A DNA stretch of 64,000 nucleotides from Roseovarius sp. 217 (GTDB lineage: Bacteria > Pseudomonadota > Alphaproteobacteria > Rhodobacterales > Rhodobacteraceae): NCBI RefSeq assembly GCF_000152845.1, contig NZ_CH902584.1, positions 63,856 to 127,855 on the forward strand. The letters run 5' to 3'. Every line of letters begins with the position of its first letter. The stretch's first letter is position 1. Of the stretch, positions 37,291 to 47,031 are shown in pieces. Made by a program: the position numbers and the translations under genes. The notes below the pieces were generated by a model. The model was not told where the DNA came from, made no database searches, and saw only the letters and a list, made by a program, of their open reading frames with translations.

Positions 37291-37340
37291 TGTCGCTAAC
37301 ATACGTCTGGTTGCGCTAACTTGCGCTTGGTTGCGCTAAC
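37291..37340. promoter_or_regulatory. Three TTGCGCTAAC-type direct repeats at 20-bp period upstream of pckA
   Basis: The 10-bp units TGTCGCTAAC (37291-37300), TTGCGCTAAC (37311-37320) and TTGCGCTAAC (37331-37340) start exactly 20 bp apart, about two helical turns. They lie in the 367-bp gap between chvI and pckA, 142-191 bp upstream of the pckA start. The remainder of the gap (37115-37290 and 37341-37481) shows no further gene. Phased repeats at this position are most simply explained as a regulator-binding array. A LacI-type regulator (PckR/CceR) is known to control pckA in other alphaproteobacteria, but I cannot say that these are its sites. Confidence 0.55.
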
Positions 37341-37481
37341 TGCATGAAACCGCCCTATTATTTCACACAAGCGTCATGCTAAGAGCCGCCCAGCCGGGCA
37401 GATCGCCCGACCGACGCCGCTCGGCGGCGCCTGAAATGACACCGCATTTCCTGCGGGTCTGGCTAACAGGAGCTTGGCATC

Positions 37482-39080
37482 ATGACATTTGGACGGGTCA
37501 ACCCGCAATTTCGGCTCGAAGATCAAGGCATCTCCGACCTGGGCAATGTCTATTACAACCTCATCGAACCGGCACTGATCGAGGCCGCGCTCACGCATGG
37601 CGAGGGCACCCTCGGTCAAGGGGGCGCATTGCTCGTGACCACGGGCAAATTCACCGGCCGGTCGCCCAAGGACAAGCATATCGTCAAGACCGACAGCGTT
37701 GCCGACACCATCTGGTGGGAGAATAACGCCGCCATGTCGCCCGAAGGATTTGAGGCGCTCTACGAGGACATGCTGACCTATCTCAAGGGTCGCGATGTCT
37801 TTGTTCAAGATTTGATTGGCGGCGCGGACCCCGCGCATTCGATCAATATGCGCATGATCTCGGAACTGGCCTGGCACAGCCTGTTCAACCGCGCCATGCT
37901 ACGTCGCCCCGAGCGCGAGGCACTCGATGATTTCACCGCCGATTTCACCGTGATCAACTGCCCCGGCTTCAAGGCCGACCCCGTGCGCCACAACTGCCGC
38001 TCGGAAACCGTGATTGCAATGAATTTCGACCGCAAGCTGATCCTTGTGGGCAATACCGAATACGCGGGCGAGAACAAGAAATCGGTCTTTTCCCTGCTCA
38101 ACTACCTGCTGCCGGAAAAAGGCATCATGCCGATGCATTGCTCGGCCAACCACGCGCAGGGCAATCCGGTGGATACGGCCATCTTCTTTGGCCTCTCGGG
38201 CACCGGCAAGACCACGCTGTCCGCCGATCCGGATCGTATCCTTTTGGGCGATGACGAACACGGCTGGTCGGATCGCGGCACCTTCAATTTCGAGGGTGGC
38301 TGCTATGCCAAGACCGTCAACCTCAGCGCCGAAGCAGAGCCGGAAATCTACGCCACCTGCTCGATGTTCGGCACCATCATCGAAAACATGGTGTTCGACC
38401 CCGAGACGCTGGAGCTCGATTTCGAGGATGACAGCCTCACGCCCAACATGCGCTGCGCCTATCCGCTGCACTATATCTCCAACGCCTCGGATACAGCGCT
38501 TGGCGGGCATCCCAAGAATGTCATCATGCTGACCTGCGATGCCTTTGGCGTGCTGCCGCCGATTTCGCGGCTGACCCCAGCACAGGCGATGTATCATTTC
38601 CTCTCGGGCTTCACCTCCAAAATGGCGGGCACCGAGCGCGGCGTGACTGAGCCGCAACCGGTGTTCTCCACCTGTTTCGGTGCGCCCTTCATGCCCCGCC
38701 GCCCCGAGGTCTATGGCAACCTCCTGCGCGAAAAGATCGCCAAGCACGGCGCAACCTGCTGGCTGGTCAATACCGGCTGGACCGGCGGCGCCTTTGGCAC
38801 CGGATCGCGGATGCCGATCAAGGCCACCCGCGCGCTCCTGACCGCCGCCCTCGACGGCTCGCTGAACGATGTCGAGTTCCGCAAAGATCCGAATTTCGGC
38901 TTTGAGGTGCCCGTGAACGTTCCCGGCGTGGCCGAGGTGCTGCTTGATCCGCGCCGCACATGGGACAATCCAGACGCCTATGATGCCCAAGCCGCCAATC
39001 TGGTGCAGATGTTCACGGACAACTTCGCGCAATACCTTCCGTTCATCGACGAGGATGTAAAGGCGGCATCGCTGGGCTGA
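37482..39080 (+). CDS. pckA: Phosphoenolpyruvate carboxykinase (ATP)
   Basis: PckA converts oxaloacetate to phosphoenolpyruvate, the first committed step of gluconeogenesis. The 532-residue cytosolic enzyme has the conserved [36 protein letters not shown] and the P-loop [13 protein letters not shown] (residues 237-249), followed by [21 protein letters not shown]. It ends with [15 protein letters not shown]. The repeats at 37291-37340 and the divergent chvI gene mark a shared control region. A weak 9-bp stem without a U-tract (39097-39120) lies downstream. Confidence 0.96.
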   Translation: MTFGRVNPQFRLEDQGISDLGNVYYNLIEPALIEAALTHGEGTLGQGGALLVTTGKFTGRSPKDKHIVKTDSVADTIWWENNAAMSPEGFEALYEDMLTYLKGRDVFVQDLIGGADPAHSINMRMISELAWHSLFNRAMLRRPEREALDDFTADFTVINCPGFKADPVRHNCRSETVIAMNFDRKLILVGNTEYAGENKKSVFSLLNYLLPEKGIMPMHCSANHAQGNPVDTAIFFGLSGTGKTTLSADPDRILLGDDEHGWSDRGTFNFEGGCYAKTVNLSAEAEPEIYATCSMFGTIIENMVFDPETLELDFEDDSLTPNMRCAYPLHYISNASDTALGGHPKNVIMLTCDAFGVLPPISRLTPAQAMYHFLSGFTSKMAGTERGVTEPQPVFSTCFGAPFMPRRPEVYGNLLREKIAKHGATCWLVNTGWTGGAFGTGSRMPIKATRALLTAALDGSLNDVEFRKDPNFGFEVPVNVPGVAEVLLDPRRTWDNPDAYDAQAANLVQMFTDNFAQYLPFIDEDVKAASLG

Positions 39081-39096
39081 AGCCGCTTAGCACAGG

Positions 39097-39120
39097 GCCC
39101 TCGCCGTCGATGGCGGGGGC
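39097..39120 (+). terminator. Weak hairpin after pckA
   Basis: GCCCTCGCC (39097-39105) pairs with GGCGGGGGC (39112-39120) with one G.U pair across a 6-base loop, but no T run follows. It could be a factor-dependent end or an mRNA-stabilising stem. Confidence 0.35.
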
Positions 39121-39145
39121 TCGACCATCTGCCACTTTGCCGCCG

Positions 39146-40315
39146 TCAACTGCCCTTTGCCAGTGGCACAATCGCAGGCTCGGTCTCGGGGGCCAATTCT
39201 TCGAAATCGAAATTGTCCAGCCGCCGTGCCCGCCGCCCGGCCTTGTCGGCCGAAATCTTGATTTCCGCCACATCCTTGGACGCTTGGCTGAAATGTCGGT
39301 CCAGGTTTTCCACCCGCGCCCCCAAACGATCCACATCCGCAAACAAAAGACCCAGCTCCCGCCTGATCGCCCCCGCCTGATCGCGCATCCGCGCATCCTT
39401 GAGGATCGCACGCATGGTGTTGAGCGTGGCCATACAGGTTGTGGGCGACACGATCCACACGCGCGCGGCAAAGCCATCGCGCACCACTTCCGGGAAATTG
39501 GCGTGCAACTCGGCATAGACCGCCTCTGAGGGCAGGAACATCAGCGCCCCATCGGCGGTTTCGCCCTCTATAATGTATTTCTCGGAAATATCTTTGATAT
39601 GCTTGCGCACCGCCGTGCGCATACCCCGCGCCGCCTCGGCCAATTCTCCATCGGTCGTGGCCCGGCGCAGCGCCTCATAGGCCTCGAGCGGGAATTTGCT
39701 GTCGATACAGATCGGCCCCGGCGGATTGGGCAGATGAATAAGGCAATCCGCCCGCCGCCCGTTCGACAGCGTCGCTTGCAGCGTGTAGCTGTCCGACGGC
39801 AGCGCCTTGGTGACAATATCAGTGAGCTGGATTTCCCCAAACGCCCCCCGCGTTTGCTTGTTCGACAGAATATCCTGCAACGACAGCACATCACCCGACA
39901 GCTTGGTGATATTGTCCTGCGCCTTGTCGATGGCCTGCAACCTCTGCTGCAATTCCCCAAGCGATTGCGCCGTGCGTCGCGAGGTGCCTTGCAGGTTCTC
40001 GGTCATCGCATGGCTCACCTGCGCCAGCCGTTTTTCCATCAGTTGCAGCAGATGCGATTGCGCCGCCGCCTGCGCCTCGGACACATGGTTGAGCCCGCCT
40101 GCCAGTTGATGCTGCCCATCCGACAGCCCCTGCACCCGCTGCCCCAACTGCCCCACCTGATAGGCCAGCGGTTCCGCCAACCGCGCCGACCGATTGGCGG
40201 CCCGCAGCGCGAGGATCAGAAGGAGAAGGATCAGAAGCACCACCCCTGCGCCGATCACCACCGCCAGAACAGCCGGATCGTCAAAAGCATAAGACTGATC
40301 ACCGATCTGAATCAT
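39146..40315 (-). CDS. rmuC: DNA recombination protein RmuC
   Basis: The 389-residue protein has one N-terminal transmembrane segment ([20 protein letters not shown]), then a long heptad-rich coiled coil (about residues 55-150), followed by the RmuC nuclease-like domain with [24 protein letters not shown] and [15 protein letters not shown]. RmuC limits inversion at short inverted repeats by an unknown mechanism. The start overlaps the mutL stop by 4 bp, so a mismatch-repair gene and this recombination gene are translationally coupled. Confidence 0.9.
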   Translation of the reverse strand: MIQIGDQSYAFDDPAVLAVVIGAGVVLLILLLLILALRAANRSARLAEPLAYQVGQLGQRVQGLSDGQHQLAGGLNHVSEAQAAAQSHLLQLMEKRLAQVSHAMTENLQGTSRRTAQSLGELQQRLQAIDKAQDNITKLSGDVLSLQDILSNKQTRGAFGEIQLTDIVTKALPSDSYTLQATLSNGRRADCLIHLPNPPGPICIDSKFPLEAYEALRRATTDGELAEAARGMRTAVRKHIKDISEKYIIEGETADGALMFLPSEAVYAELHANFPEVVRDGFAARVWIVSPTTCMATLNTMRAILKDARMRDQAGAIRRELGLLFADVDRLGARVENLDRHFSQASKDVAEIKISADKAGRRARRLDNFDFEELAPETEPAIVPLAKGS

Positions 40316-42147
40316 GTGCGCCCAAACAACCGTTCAATATCCGATAGCCGCAACTCCACATAGGTGGGCCGCCCGTGGTTGCACTGCCCCGACATCGGTG
40401 TGCGCTCCATCTTGCGCAAAAGCGCGTTCATTTCCTCGGCGCTCATCCGGCGGCCAGACCTGACAGAGCCATGACAGGCCACCCGGCTCAGGATCGCGTC
40501 GATCCGCAATTTCAGCGTGCCGCTTGCGCCCTGATCCTGCAACTCGTCAAGAATATCGCGCAAGAGCGCACCCGCGTTGACCGGCCCCAGAATGGCCGGG
40601 GTTTCACGCACCGCGAGGCTCCCCGGCCCAAATGGCTCGATCCCGAGCCCCAGCCCAGCCAACGCCTCGGCATGCTCCATCAACAGCGCGCAATCGGCCT
40701 CGGACAAATCAACAATCTCAGGGATCAAGAGCGCCTGCGCTGCAACTCCGCTCTCCGCCATTTGACGTTTCAGCCGCTCATACACCAGCCGCTCATGGGC
40801 GGCGTGCTGATCGACGATCACCATGCCGGTTTCGGTCTGGGCGATGATGTAATTCTCATGCACCTGCGCCCGAGCGGCCCCAAGCGGCAGCGCCGTGGCA
40901 GGTGGTTCCTCCACCTGCGGTTCGGGCGCACTCTCAACCCGCGCACTCCAATCCTCGGCCATATCGGCAAATCCGGGCGCCTGCGCGCTATAGGCCAGGG
41001 CCCGCGCCTGAGGCGACGGGCGATCCATCTGATAGATGCGCCCCACCGGCTCTGGCCGGAACGCGCCCAAGGTCGCCCCCGCCACCGTGGTGGACGCGCG
41101 ATGCCCCGCCTCCGCCAAGGCATGCCGCAGGCCCGACACGATCAGCCCCCGCGCCAGCCCCGGATCGCGAAACCGCACCTCGGATTTCGCCGGATGCACA
41201 TTCACATCGACCAGCGTGGGATCACAGTCCAGAAACAGCGCCACCGCAGGATGCCGGTCCCGGCTCAAAACGTCCTGATAGGCGGCGCGCAACGCGCCAT
41301 AGAGCATCTTGTCCCGCACCGGGCGGCCATTGACAAAGAGATACTGCGCCACGGCTGATCCCCGCGAATAGGTGGGCAGCGCGGCATAGCCGGTCATCCT
41401 CACGCCCTCACGCGTCGCATCAATCCTCAGCGCATTCTCGGCAAATTCCGCCCCCAGCACCCGCGCCAACCGCCCGTGCAGCGCATCAAACAAATCGCCG
41501 CTCTCAGGGTCCGCGCGAAACACGATCCGCCCCTCGCCCCCGCCCGACACCTCGCGCAGCACAAAGCCGACAAACGGCTCGGCCATCGCCAGCCGCTTGA
41601 CCGTATCGGCAATCGCCTGCGCCTCGGCCCGGTCCGAGCGCATGAACTTGAGCCGCGCCGGCGTGGCATAGAAAAGGTCGCGCAGCGTCACCACAGTGCC
41701 CGCATTCAGCGCGGCAGGTTTCACCGCGCCCGCCTGCCCGCCAGCAACCGTAATCTCCGCGGCCGCGTCGCCCGCGCGTGACGCAATCGTCAACCGCCCG
41801 ACCGCCCCAAGCGACGGCAACGCCTCGCCGCGAAACCCAAAGGTATGGATATTCAGCAGGTCCGATCCGTCAATCTTCGACGTCGCATGCCGCGCCAAGG
41901 CGAGCGGCAGTTGATCCGGCGCCATGCCACAGCCATCATCCATCACCCGGATCAATGTCTTGCCACCATCCGCAAAACCCACCTCGATCCGGGTGGCCCC
42001 GGCATCAAGCGCGTTCTCCACCAATTCCTTGACCGCCGAGGCGGGCCGCTCCACCACCTCACCGGCGGCAATGCGATTGACCGCAGCCTCGTCCAATTGA
42101 CGTATTTGCGGCTGAGCGGCGCGTATATTGGGGTTTGGGCTGTTCAT
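40312..42147 (-). CDS. mutL: DNA mismatch repair protein MutL
   Basis: MutL couples MutS mismatch recognition to strand incision. The 611-residue protein (ATG 42147) has the GHKL ATPase at the N terminus: [50 protein letters not shown] and [14 protein letters not shown]. In the C-terminal domain the endonuclease motif [12 protein letters not shown] is present and a second CNHGRP appears near the end, so it is likely the nicking type of MutL used where MutH is absent. Translation initiates 93 bases inside a longer open frame. Confidence 0.95.
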   Translation of the reverse strand: MNSPNPNIRAAQPQIRQLDEAAVNRIAAGEVVERPASAVKELVENALDAGATRIEVGFADGGKTLIRVMDDGCGMAPDQLPLALARHATSKIDGSDLLNIHTFGFRGEALPSLGAVGRLTIASRAGDAAAEITVAGGQAGAVKPAALNAGTVVTLRDLFYATPARLKFMRSDRAEAQAIADTVKRLAMAEPFVGFVLREVSGGGEGRIVFRADPESGDLFDALHGRLARVLGAEFAENALRIDATREGVRMTGYAALPTYSRGSAVAQYLFVNGRPVRDKMLYGALRAAYQDVLSRDRHPAVALFLDCDPTLVDVNVHPAKSEVRFRDPGLARGLIVSGLRHALAEAGHRASTTVAGATLGAFRPEPVGRIYQMDRPSPQARALAYSAQAPGFADMAEDWSARVESAPEPQVEEPPATALPLGAARAQVHENYIIAQTETGMVIVDQHAAHERLVYERLKRQMAESGVAAQALLIPEIVDLSEADCALLMEHAEALAGLGLGIEPFGPGSLAVRETPAILGPVNAGALLRDILDELQDQGASGTLKLRIDAILSRVACHGSVRSGRRMSAEEMNALLRKMERTPMSGQCNHGRPTYVELRLSDIERLFGRT

Positions 42148-42210
42148 ACCGCTAGACTTAGCACAGATCGCCGCGATTCTGCCAGAGACGCGATATCGGT
42201 CACCGCACAA

Positions 42211-42238
42211 TAAAAAGCCCGGGCGCGAACGCCCGGGC
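42211..42238 (-). terminator. Rho-independent terminator of glnK-amt
   Basis: Read on the minus strand, a 9-bp GC stem (42238-42230 with 42225-42217, arms GCCCGGGCG / CGCCCGGGC) is followed by TTTTTA. It lies 35 bp after the amt stop. Confidence 0.88.
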
Positions 42239-42272
42239 AAGCTCTCTCAAGATCTGTCAGGAAGGAGAAGGA

Positions 42273-43604
42273 TCAGCTCTTGGAGAATTCAGGATAGGCT
42301 TCCATGCCCATTTCCGCCATGTCGAGCCCGTTGATCTCGGTCTCTTCATCGACCCGCAGACCCATCGTGCCCTTGATGATCAGCCAGACCACGAAGCTGA
42401 TGACAAAGGTGAAGGCACCGTAGGCAAAGATCCCCAGAAGCTGTGTGCCGATGCTGGCATCGCCGTAGAACACGACAGCGATTGTGCCCCAGATCCCGCA
42501 AAACAGGTGAACCGGGATCGCGCCGACGACATCGTCGATCTTGAACTTGTCGAGCATCGGCACGGCAAGCACTACGATCACACCGCCAACCGCGCCGATC
42601 CAGAGCGCACCGAACAGGCTGGGCGCAAGTGGCTCAGCGGTGATCGACACAAGGCCAGCCAAGGCACCGTTGAGAACCATGGTGAGGTCAGGCTTCTTGT
42701 AGAGAACCTGGGTCATGATCAGCGCAGCGATCGAACCCGCCGCCGCCGCCATATTGGTGTTGGCAAAGATGCGCGACACGTCCGACACATCGCCGACGGT
42801 GCCCATAGCAAGCTGCGAGCCACCGTTAAAGCCGAACCAACCCAGCCACAGGATGAACGTGCCCAGAGTGGCCAGCGCGAGATTCGAGCCCGGCATCGGC
42901 GTGACCTTGCCATCCTTGCCATATTTGCCAAGGCGCGGCCCCAGAATGATCGCCCCCGCCAGAGCGGCCCAGCCACCCACGGAATGCACGATGGTCGACC
43001 CTGCAAAGTCAGAGAATCCCGCTTCGGACAACCAGCCGCCGCCCCACTGCCAGGACCCGGAAATCGGATACATAAAGCCGGTCAGAACGATGACAAAGGC
43101 AAGAAACGGCCAGAGTTTGATCCGCTCGGCCAGAGCGCCCGACACGATCGAGGCGGTGGCCGCGACAAACACCAACTGGAAGAAGAAGTCAGACCCGATC
43201 GAGGCATAATCCAGCGCCGCATCCGCCGCCGCAACACCCACCGGGTCAAGCTCTGTCATGGAAAAGAACGGTCCGACCCAACCGGCCATCAGCCAGCCGT
43301 CACCGGGATACATGAGGTTGAAGCCAACCAGCCAATACATGATCGTCGCAAAGGAATAGAGAACGATATTCTTGGTCATCTGCATCGTGACGTTCTTGGA
43401 GCGCACCAGCCCGCCTTCGAGCATGGCAAAGCCCGCCGCCATAAAGAAGACCAGAAAGCCCGCCATACAGAACAGCAGCGTCGTCATGATGTAGGGGCCG
43501 ATTTCATCAAAGCTCGGCGCAGCCTCCGCTGCGTCCTGAGCCAGCCCCATCTGCGGCAACGCGATCAGCGTTGCGGCAAGGCCGAGTTTTAACATGGAAT
43601 TCAT
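42273..43604 (-). CDS. amt: Ammonium transporter Amt
   Basis: The 443-residue protein (ATG 43604) has an N-terminal signal peptide (about 22 residues, ending AQDAAEAA) and eleven predicted helices. Family hallmarks are FAMLEGGLVRSKN, GSTIVHSVGGWAALAGAIILGPR, the pore residue region ILWLGWFGFNGGS and the C-terminal DVVGAIPVHLFCGIWGTIAVV. The protein conducts ammonium or ammonia across the inner membrane. It follows glnK by 25 bp, the usual glnK-amtB pairing, so GlnK should close the channel when nitrogen is replete. Confidence 0.95.
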   Translation of the reverse strand: MNSMLKLGLAATLIALPQMGLAQDAAEAAPSFDEIGPYIMTTLLFCMAGFLVFFMAAGFAMLEGGLVRSKNVTMQMTKNIVLYSFATIMYWLVGFNLMYPGDGWLMAGWVGPFFSMTELDPVGVAAADAALDYASIGSDFFFQLVFVAATASIVSGALAERIKLWPFLAFVIVLTGFMYPISGSWQWGGGWLSEAGFSDFAGSTIVHSVGGWAALAGAIILGPRLGKYGKDGKVTPMPGSNLALATLGTFILWLGWFGFNGGSQLAMGTVGDVSDVSRIFANTNMAAAAGSIAALIMTQVLYKKPDLTMVLNGALAGLVSITAEPLAPSLFGALWIGAVGGVIVVLAVPMLDKFKIDDVVGAIPVHLFCGIWGTIAVVFYGDASIGTQLLGIFAYGAFTFVISFVVWLIIKGTMGLRVDEETEINGLDMAEMGMEAYPEFSKS

Positions 43605-43629
43605 GGTAAGTATCCTTTCCCCTGCGCGC

Positions 43630-43968
43630 TCAGAGCGCGTCATCATTGGTTTCGCCGGTGCGCACACGCACGGCTTGCTGGATGTCGAGCACGAAAATCT
43701 TGCCGTCACCGATCTTGCCGGTGCGCGCGGTCTTGGTGATGGTCTCGACCACCTGATCGGCCATCCCGGCAGAAACCGCGATTTCCAGTTTTATTTTTGG
43801 CACGAAGTTCACGGCGTATTCCGCACCGCGATAGATTTCCGTGTGGCCGGACTGCGAGCCAAAGCCCTTGATCTCGGTCACCATCATGCCGCGCACGCCG
43901 ATATCGGTCAGCGCCTCGCGGACCTCTTCAAGCTTGAACGGCTTTATCGTTGCAATGATGAGTTTCAC
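43630..43968 (-). CDS. glnK: PII nitrogen regulatory protein (GlnK type)
   Basis: The 112-residue PII trimer subunit reads MKLIIATIKPFKLEEVREAL at the start and has the T-loop with Tyr51 (RGAEYAVNFVPKIKLEIAV), the site of uridylylation by GlnD. GDGKIFVLDIQQAVRVRTGE is the second signature and forms the ATP/2-oxoglutarate site. Its place directly upstream of amt makes it GlnK rather than GlnB. The 255-bp region upstream (43969-44223) is AT-rich at 44090-44160; I see a TGCA-flanked element at 44083-44103 but no clear -24/-12 promoter. Confidence 0.93.
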   Translation of the reverse strand: MKLIIATIKPFKLEEVREALTDIGVRGMMVTEIKGFGSQSGHTEIYRGAEYAVNFVPKIKLEIAVSAGMADQVVETITKTARTGKIGDGKIFVLDIQQAVRVRTGETNDDAL

Positions 43969-44223
43969 GTCTGCCCCTTTCGGTTTGCGGTGTCTCAGCG
44001 CGTTGTTTGCACATGCAGAAAAGGCACAGACGGCAGAGTCTGGAAGGGTGAAGGCGGGAAATCGCCTGTTAAATCACCCCTGCATGCTCAAAATATGTGC
44101 ATATAAATTAGTAAGCCTAAAATTTATGCAAAATAGAAATCACGATCTGTGCTCAGCAGGTCTCTACTTTTGCGATCCCGCACTATAAACTGTGCCAAAG
44201 ACACAAGGCCGAGCAGGGCAAGC

Positions 44224-46371
44224 ATGAGCACGTCAGGACCGAGAAAACCGCCTTTGGTGGCCCCCAAGCGCACGCGCAAGGAGCCACCCAAAGCCGCGCG
44301 CAGAACCAAAACCAAGACCAAGCGCACGTCGCGCCGCCCTCGCGCGCGCAGCCGCAATCCCATCGTGCGAGTCCTCGGAGGGATCATCCGCTGGGTTCTG
44401 CGCCTGATTTGGGGAATCGGTTGGCGACTGACCGCCGTCGTGGCTCTCGTTGTGGCGACATTCGTGGGTTACACCTACATGACCCTGCCCGATTATCAGA
44501 CTCTGATGGACGGGCGCGCCAAAGGCTCCGTCACCCTGCTGGACAGCGCGAGCGAGGTCTTTGCCTGGCGCGGCGATCAATTCGGGGGCGTCGTCACCGC
44601 CGAGACCATCAGCCCGCATCTCAAGAACGCGGTCATCGCCACCGAGGATCGCCGCTTTTACCTGCATCCCGGCGTCGACCCCATCGGTATCGCCAGCGCC
44701 ATTCGCATCAATCTCAGCGAGGGGCGCGGCCCGTTGTCGGGCAACGGTGGCTCGACCATCACGCAGCAAACCGCAAAACTCTTGTGCTTCGGCACCGCCT
44801 ATAAAGAGAGCGAATGGGAGAGCGAGGCGGATTATATCTCCGACTGTCGCCGCACATCGCTGGCACGCAAGGCGCGCGAGGCGATCTATGCCATGGCGAT
44901 GGAGGCGAAATACTCAAAGGACCAGATCCTTTCGGTCTATCTCAACCGCGCCTATCTGGGCGGCGGCGCTTACGGCGCCGAGGCGGCGGCGCAGCGCTAT
45001 TTCGGCAAATCCTCGGCCAATCTCAACCCCGCCGAGGGGGCGATGATTGCGGGCCTCCTGACCGCACCCTCCACGCTCGCTCCCACCGCCAATCTGGAAC
45101 GCTCGCGCAACCGCGCCTCGGTCGTGGTCGGGCTGATGCGTCGTCAGGGCTATCTCAACGATCAAGAGGCCGCGCTGGCCCTCGCCAATCCCGCAGAACT
45201 CTCCGAGGCGGCAGAGCGGCAGGCAGGCGGCTACTTTGCCGATTGGGTGATGTCCTCGGGACCAGAGTTCTTCACCCGTGACACCACCGAAGATGTGATC
45301 ATCCGCACCACGCTTGATCAACGCGTGCAACGCGCCGCAGAGGACGCGCTGACCTATATCTTTGACGAAAAGGTCCGGGACGGCTCCAAGGCGCAGGCCG
45401 CTATCGTTGTCATGTCCGCCGATGGCGCGGTGCGGGCCATGGTCGGCGGGCGCAAGTCAAAGGTCATCGGCGCCTTCAACCGCGCCACACAGGCCAAACG
45501 CCAGACCGGATCAGCCTTCAAACCTTTCGTCTATGCCACGGCATTGGAACTGGGCAATTCCTACGATTCCGTCGTGGTGGACGAACCCTATTGCCTCAAC
45601 ATCCCCGGCTCTGGCCGTTGGTGCCCGGAAAATTACACCCGCAACTACAAGGGCCGCGTCACCCTCACAGAGGCCCTCGCGCAATCCCTCAACATCCCCG
45701 CAGTCAAAATCTCCGAGAGCGTCGGGCGCGACCTCGTGCGCAAGGTTGCCAGCGATTTCGGGATCGACAGCGATCTGGCCGCTGGTCCCGCCCTGGCCCT
45801 CGGTGCCTCCGAGAGCACGCTTCTGGAAATGACCGGCGCTTATGCGGGCATCCTGAACGGCGGCTCTTCCGTGACGCCCTACGGTCTGATCGAATTGAAG
45901 CTGCTGGGCGAAGACACGCCGCTGATGGGCACCGGCGGCGGTATCGGCGAGCGCGTCATTCAGGAAAGCGCGGCGCAGGAACTCATCTATATGATGACGA
46001 AAGTCATCGACGGCGGCACCGGCAGCCGCGCCCGCTTGCCCGACCGTGAGGCCGCAGGCAAAACCGGCACGACACAGGCCGCCCGCGATGCGTGGTTTCT
46101 GGGCTTTACCGCCGATTACGTCGCCGGCGTCTGGATGGGCTATGACGACAACACCCCCCTCAGCGGTGTGACAGGCGGCGGTCTCCCGGCGGAAATATGG
46201 CAGGAAACCATGGTGCGCGTGCATGAAGGGATTGATCCCAAACCCCTGCCCATGCTGCGCCCCAAACCGCGCCCAGCCCCGGTGCAACCGGCCCCACAGC
46301 AGCGTCGGGCCCCCCAGCGCAGCAACAACCCGATTGAAAACATCCTGCGGGGGCTCTTCGGCGGCAATTGA
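44224..46371 (+). CDS. Class A penicillin-binding protein (transglycosylase/transpeptidase)
   Basis: This 715-residue protein (ATG 44224) starts with a strongly basic cytoplasmic tail of about 55 residues, a single transmembrane helix (LTAVVALVVATFVGYTY), a glycosyltransferase-51 domain (ATEDRRFYLHPGVDP, NGGSTITQQTAKLL, KYSKDQILSVYLNRAYLG) and a transpeptidase domain with the serine in TGSAFKPFVYA (SxxK), SLNIPAVKIS (SxN) and KTGTTQ. It therefore polymerises and cross-links peptidoglycan in the periplasm. It resembles PBP1A/1C-type proteins of alphaproteobacteria. The tail of basic repeats (KTKTK, RRPRARSR) is a striking feature. It converges with mlaC through a shared hairpin. Confidence 0.9.
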   Translation: MSTSGPRKPPLVAPKRTRKEPPKAARRTKTKTKRTSRRPRARSRNPIVRVLGGIIRWVLRLIWGIGWRLTAVVALVVATFVGYTYMTLPDYQTLMDGRAKGSVTLLDSASEVFAWRGDQFGGVVTAETISPHLKNAVIATEDRRFYLHPGVDPIGIASAIRINLSEGRGPLSGNGGSTITQQTAKLLCFGTAYKESEWESEADYISDCRRTSLARKAREAIYAMAMEAKYSKDQILSVYLNRAYLGGGAYGAEAAAQRYFGKSSANLNPAEGAMIAGLLTAPSTLAPTANLERSRNRASVVVGLMRRQGYLNDQEAALALANPAELSEAAERQAGGYFADWVMSSGPEFFTRDTTEDVIIRTTLDQRVQRAAEDALTYIFDEKVRDGSKAQAAIVVMSADGAVRAMVGGRKSKVIGAFNRATQAKRQTGSAFKPFVYATALELGNSYDSVVVDEPYCLNIPGSGRWCPENYTRNYKGRVTLTEALAQSLNIPAVKISESVGRDLVRKVASDFGIDSDLAAGPALALGASESTLLEMTGAYAGILNGGSSVTPYGLIELKLLGEDTPLMGTGGGIGERVIQESAAQELIYMMTKVIDGGTGSRARLPDREAAGKTGTTQAARDAWFLGFTADYVAGVWMGYDDNTPLSGVTGGGLPAEIWQETMVRVHEGIDPKPLPMLRPKPRPAPVQPAPQQRRAPQRSNNPIENILRGLFGGN

Positions 46372-46398
46372 AAACGGCGCCCGGAGAGGGGCGCCGTT
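46369..46398. terminator. Bidirectional hairpin between the PBP gene and mlaC
   Basis: The 10-bp stem AACGGCGCCC (46373-46382) / GGGCGCCGTT (46389-46398) has a 6-base loop. Four A residues lie to the left, so as a U-tract it serves the minus-strand mlaAC transcript; on the plus strand only TT follows. It sits between the two convergent stop codons. Confidence 0.7.
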
Positions 46399-46425
46399 CA
46401 CGATAGAACCGAACAGGTAAAACCC

Positions 46426-47031
46426 TTACCCGGCTTGTTTGAGATCCGCGATCAGGGCGTTCACGTCACCATTGCGACGATCCAGCATCGCCCCGATTTC
46501 GGTGCGTTCGCTCAGGCGCAGGCTGATCCCCTCGATGATCATATCAAAGAACAGATCCTTGCCCGACCGGTCCGACACCAGAAAACTCACCTCGAACGGC
46601 GATTGTCCGCGCAGATAGGCGGTGGATTTGACCTCGTGCCAGGATTTCACCTGCTTGACCGAGTTCACTTCGATTCGGCCACCGACGAATTCATTGAACC
46701 GCTTGCCGTATTTCCGCGCGATGTAGCCACGGAACGCCTCGGTAAAGGCACGCAATTGCGCCGACGACACCCGATTGGCATCCGCACCCAGCGTCGAGCG
46801 CGCAATGATGTTCACATCAGCATAGGTGTTGAAGATGCGCTCAAAGTCCGAGATCATCCCCGACAGCGGCTTGCCTGAGGCGATTACATTGTTGATATTG
46901 CTCACAACAGCATCCACAAGCGTGCGCGCCCGTGCATCGTCAAGGGCCCAGACAGCGCCGGGGAATGAGGCAAGGCCAGTCACAGCCAGACCTGCGGTGA
47001 CAAAGTGGCGACGGTTCATGTTATTCAGCAT
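46426..47031 (-). CDS. MlaC-type ABC transporter periplasmic phospholipid-binding protein
   Basis: The 201-residue protein (ATG 47031) has a cleavable signal peptide ending near VWA and the MlaC/Ttg2D fold: ARTLVDAVVSNINNVIASG, then FNTYADVNIIARSTLG, FRGYIARKYGKRFNEFVGG and FFDMIIEGISLRLSER. It carries phospholipids between outer and inner membranes. The start lies inside the last bases of mlaA (11-bp overlap), with AGGAT just before it. The inner-membrane genes mlaFEDB are not in the window. Confidence 0.85.
   Translation of the reverse strand: MLNNMNRRHFVTAGLAVTGLASFPGAVWALDDARARTLVDAVVSNINNVIASGKPLSGMISDFERIFNTYADVNIIARSTLGADANRVSSAQLRAFTEAFRGYIARKYGKRFNEFVGGRIEVNSVKQVKSWHEVKSTAYLRGQSPFEVSFLVSDRSGKDLFFDMIIEGISLRLSERTEIGAMLDRRNGDVNALIADLKQAG

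Noticed and set aside
43969-44223. Possible sigma54 (-24/-12) promoter upstream of glnK
   Set aside because: I could not find a GG-N10-GC element in the minus strand that fits; only a TGCA-flanked element at 44083-44103.
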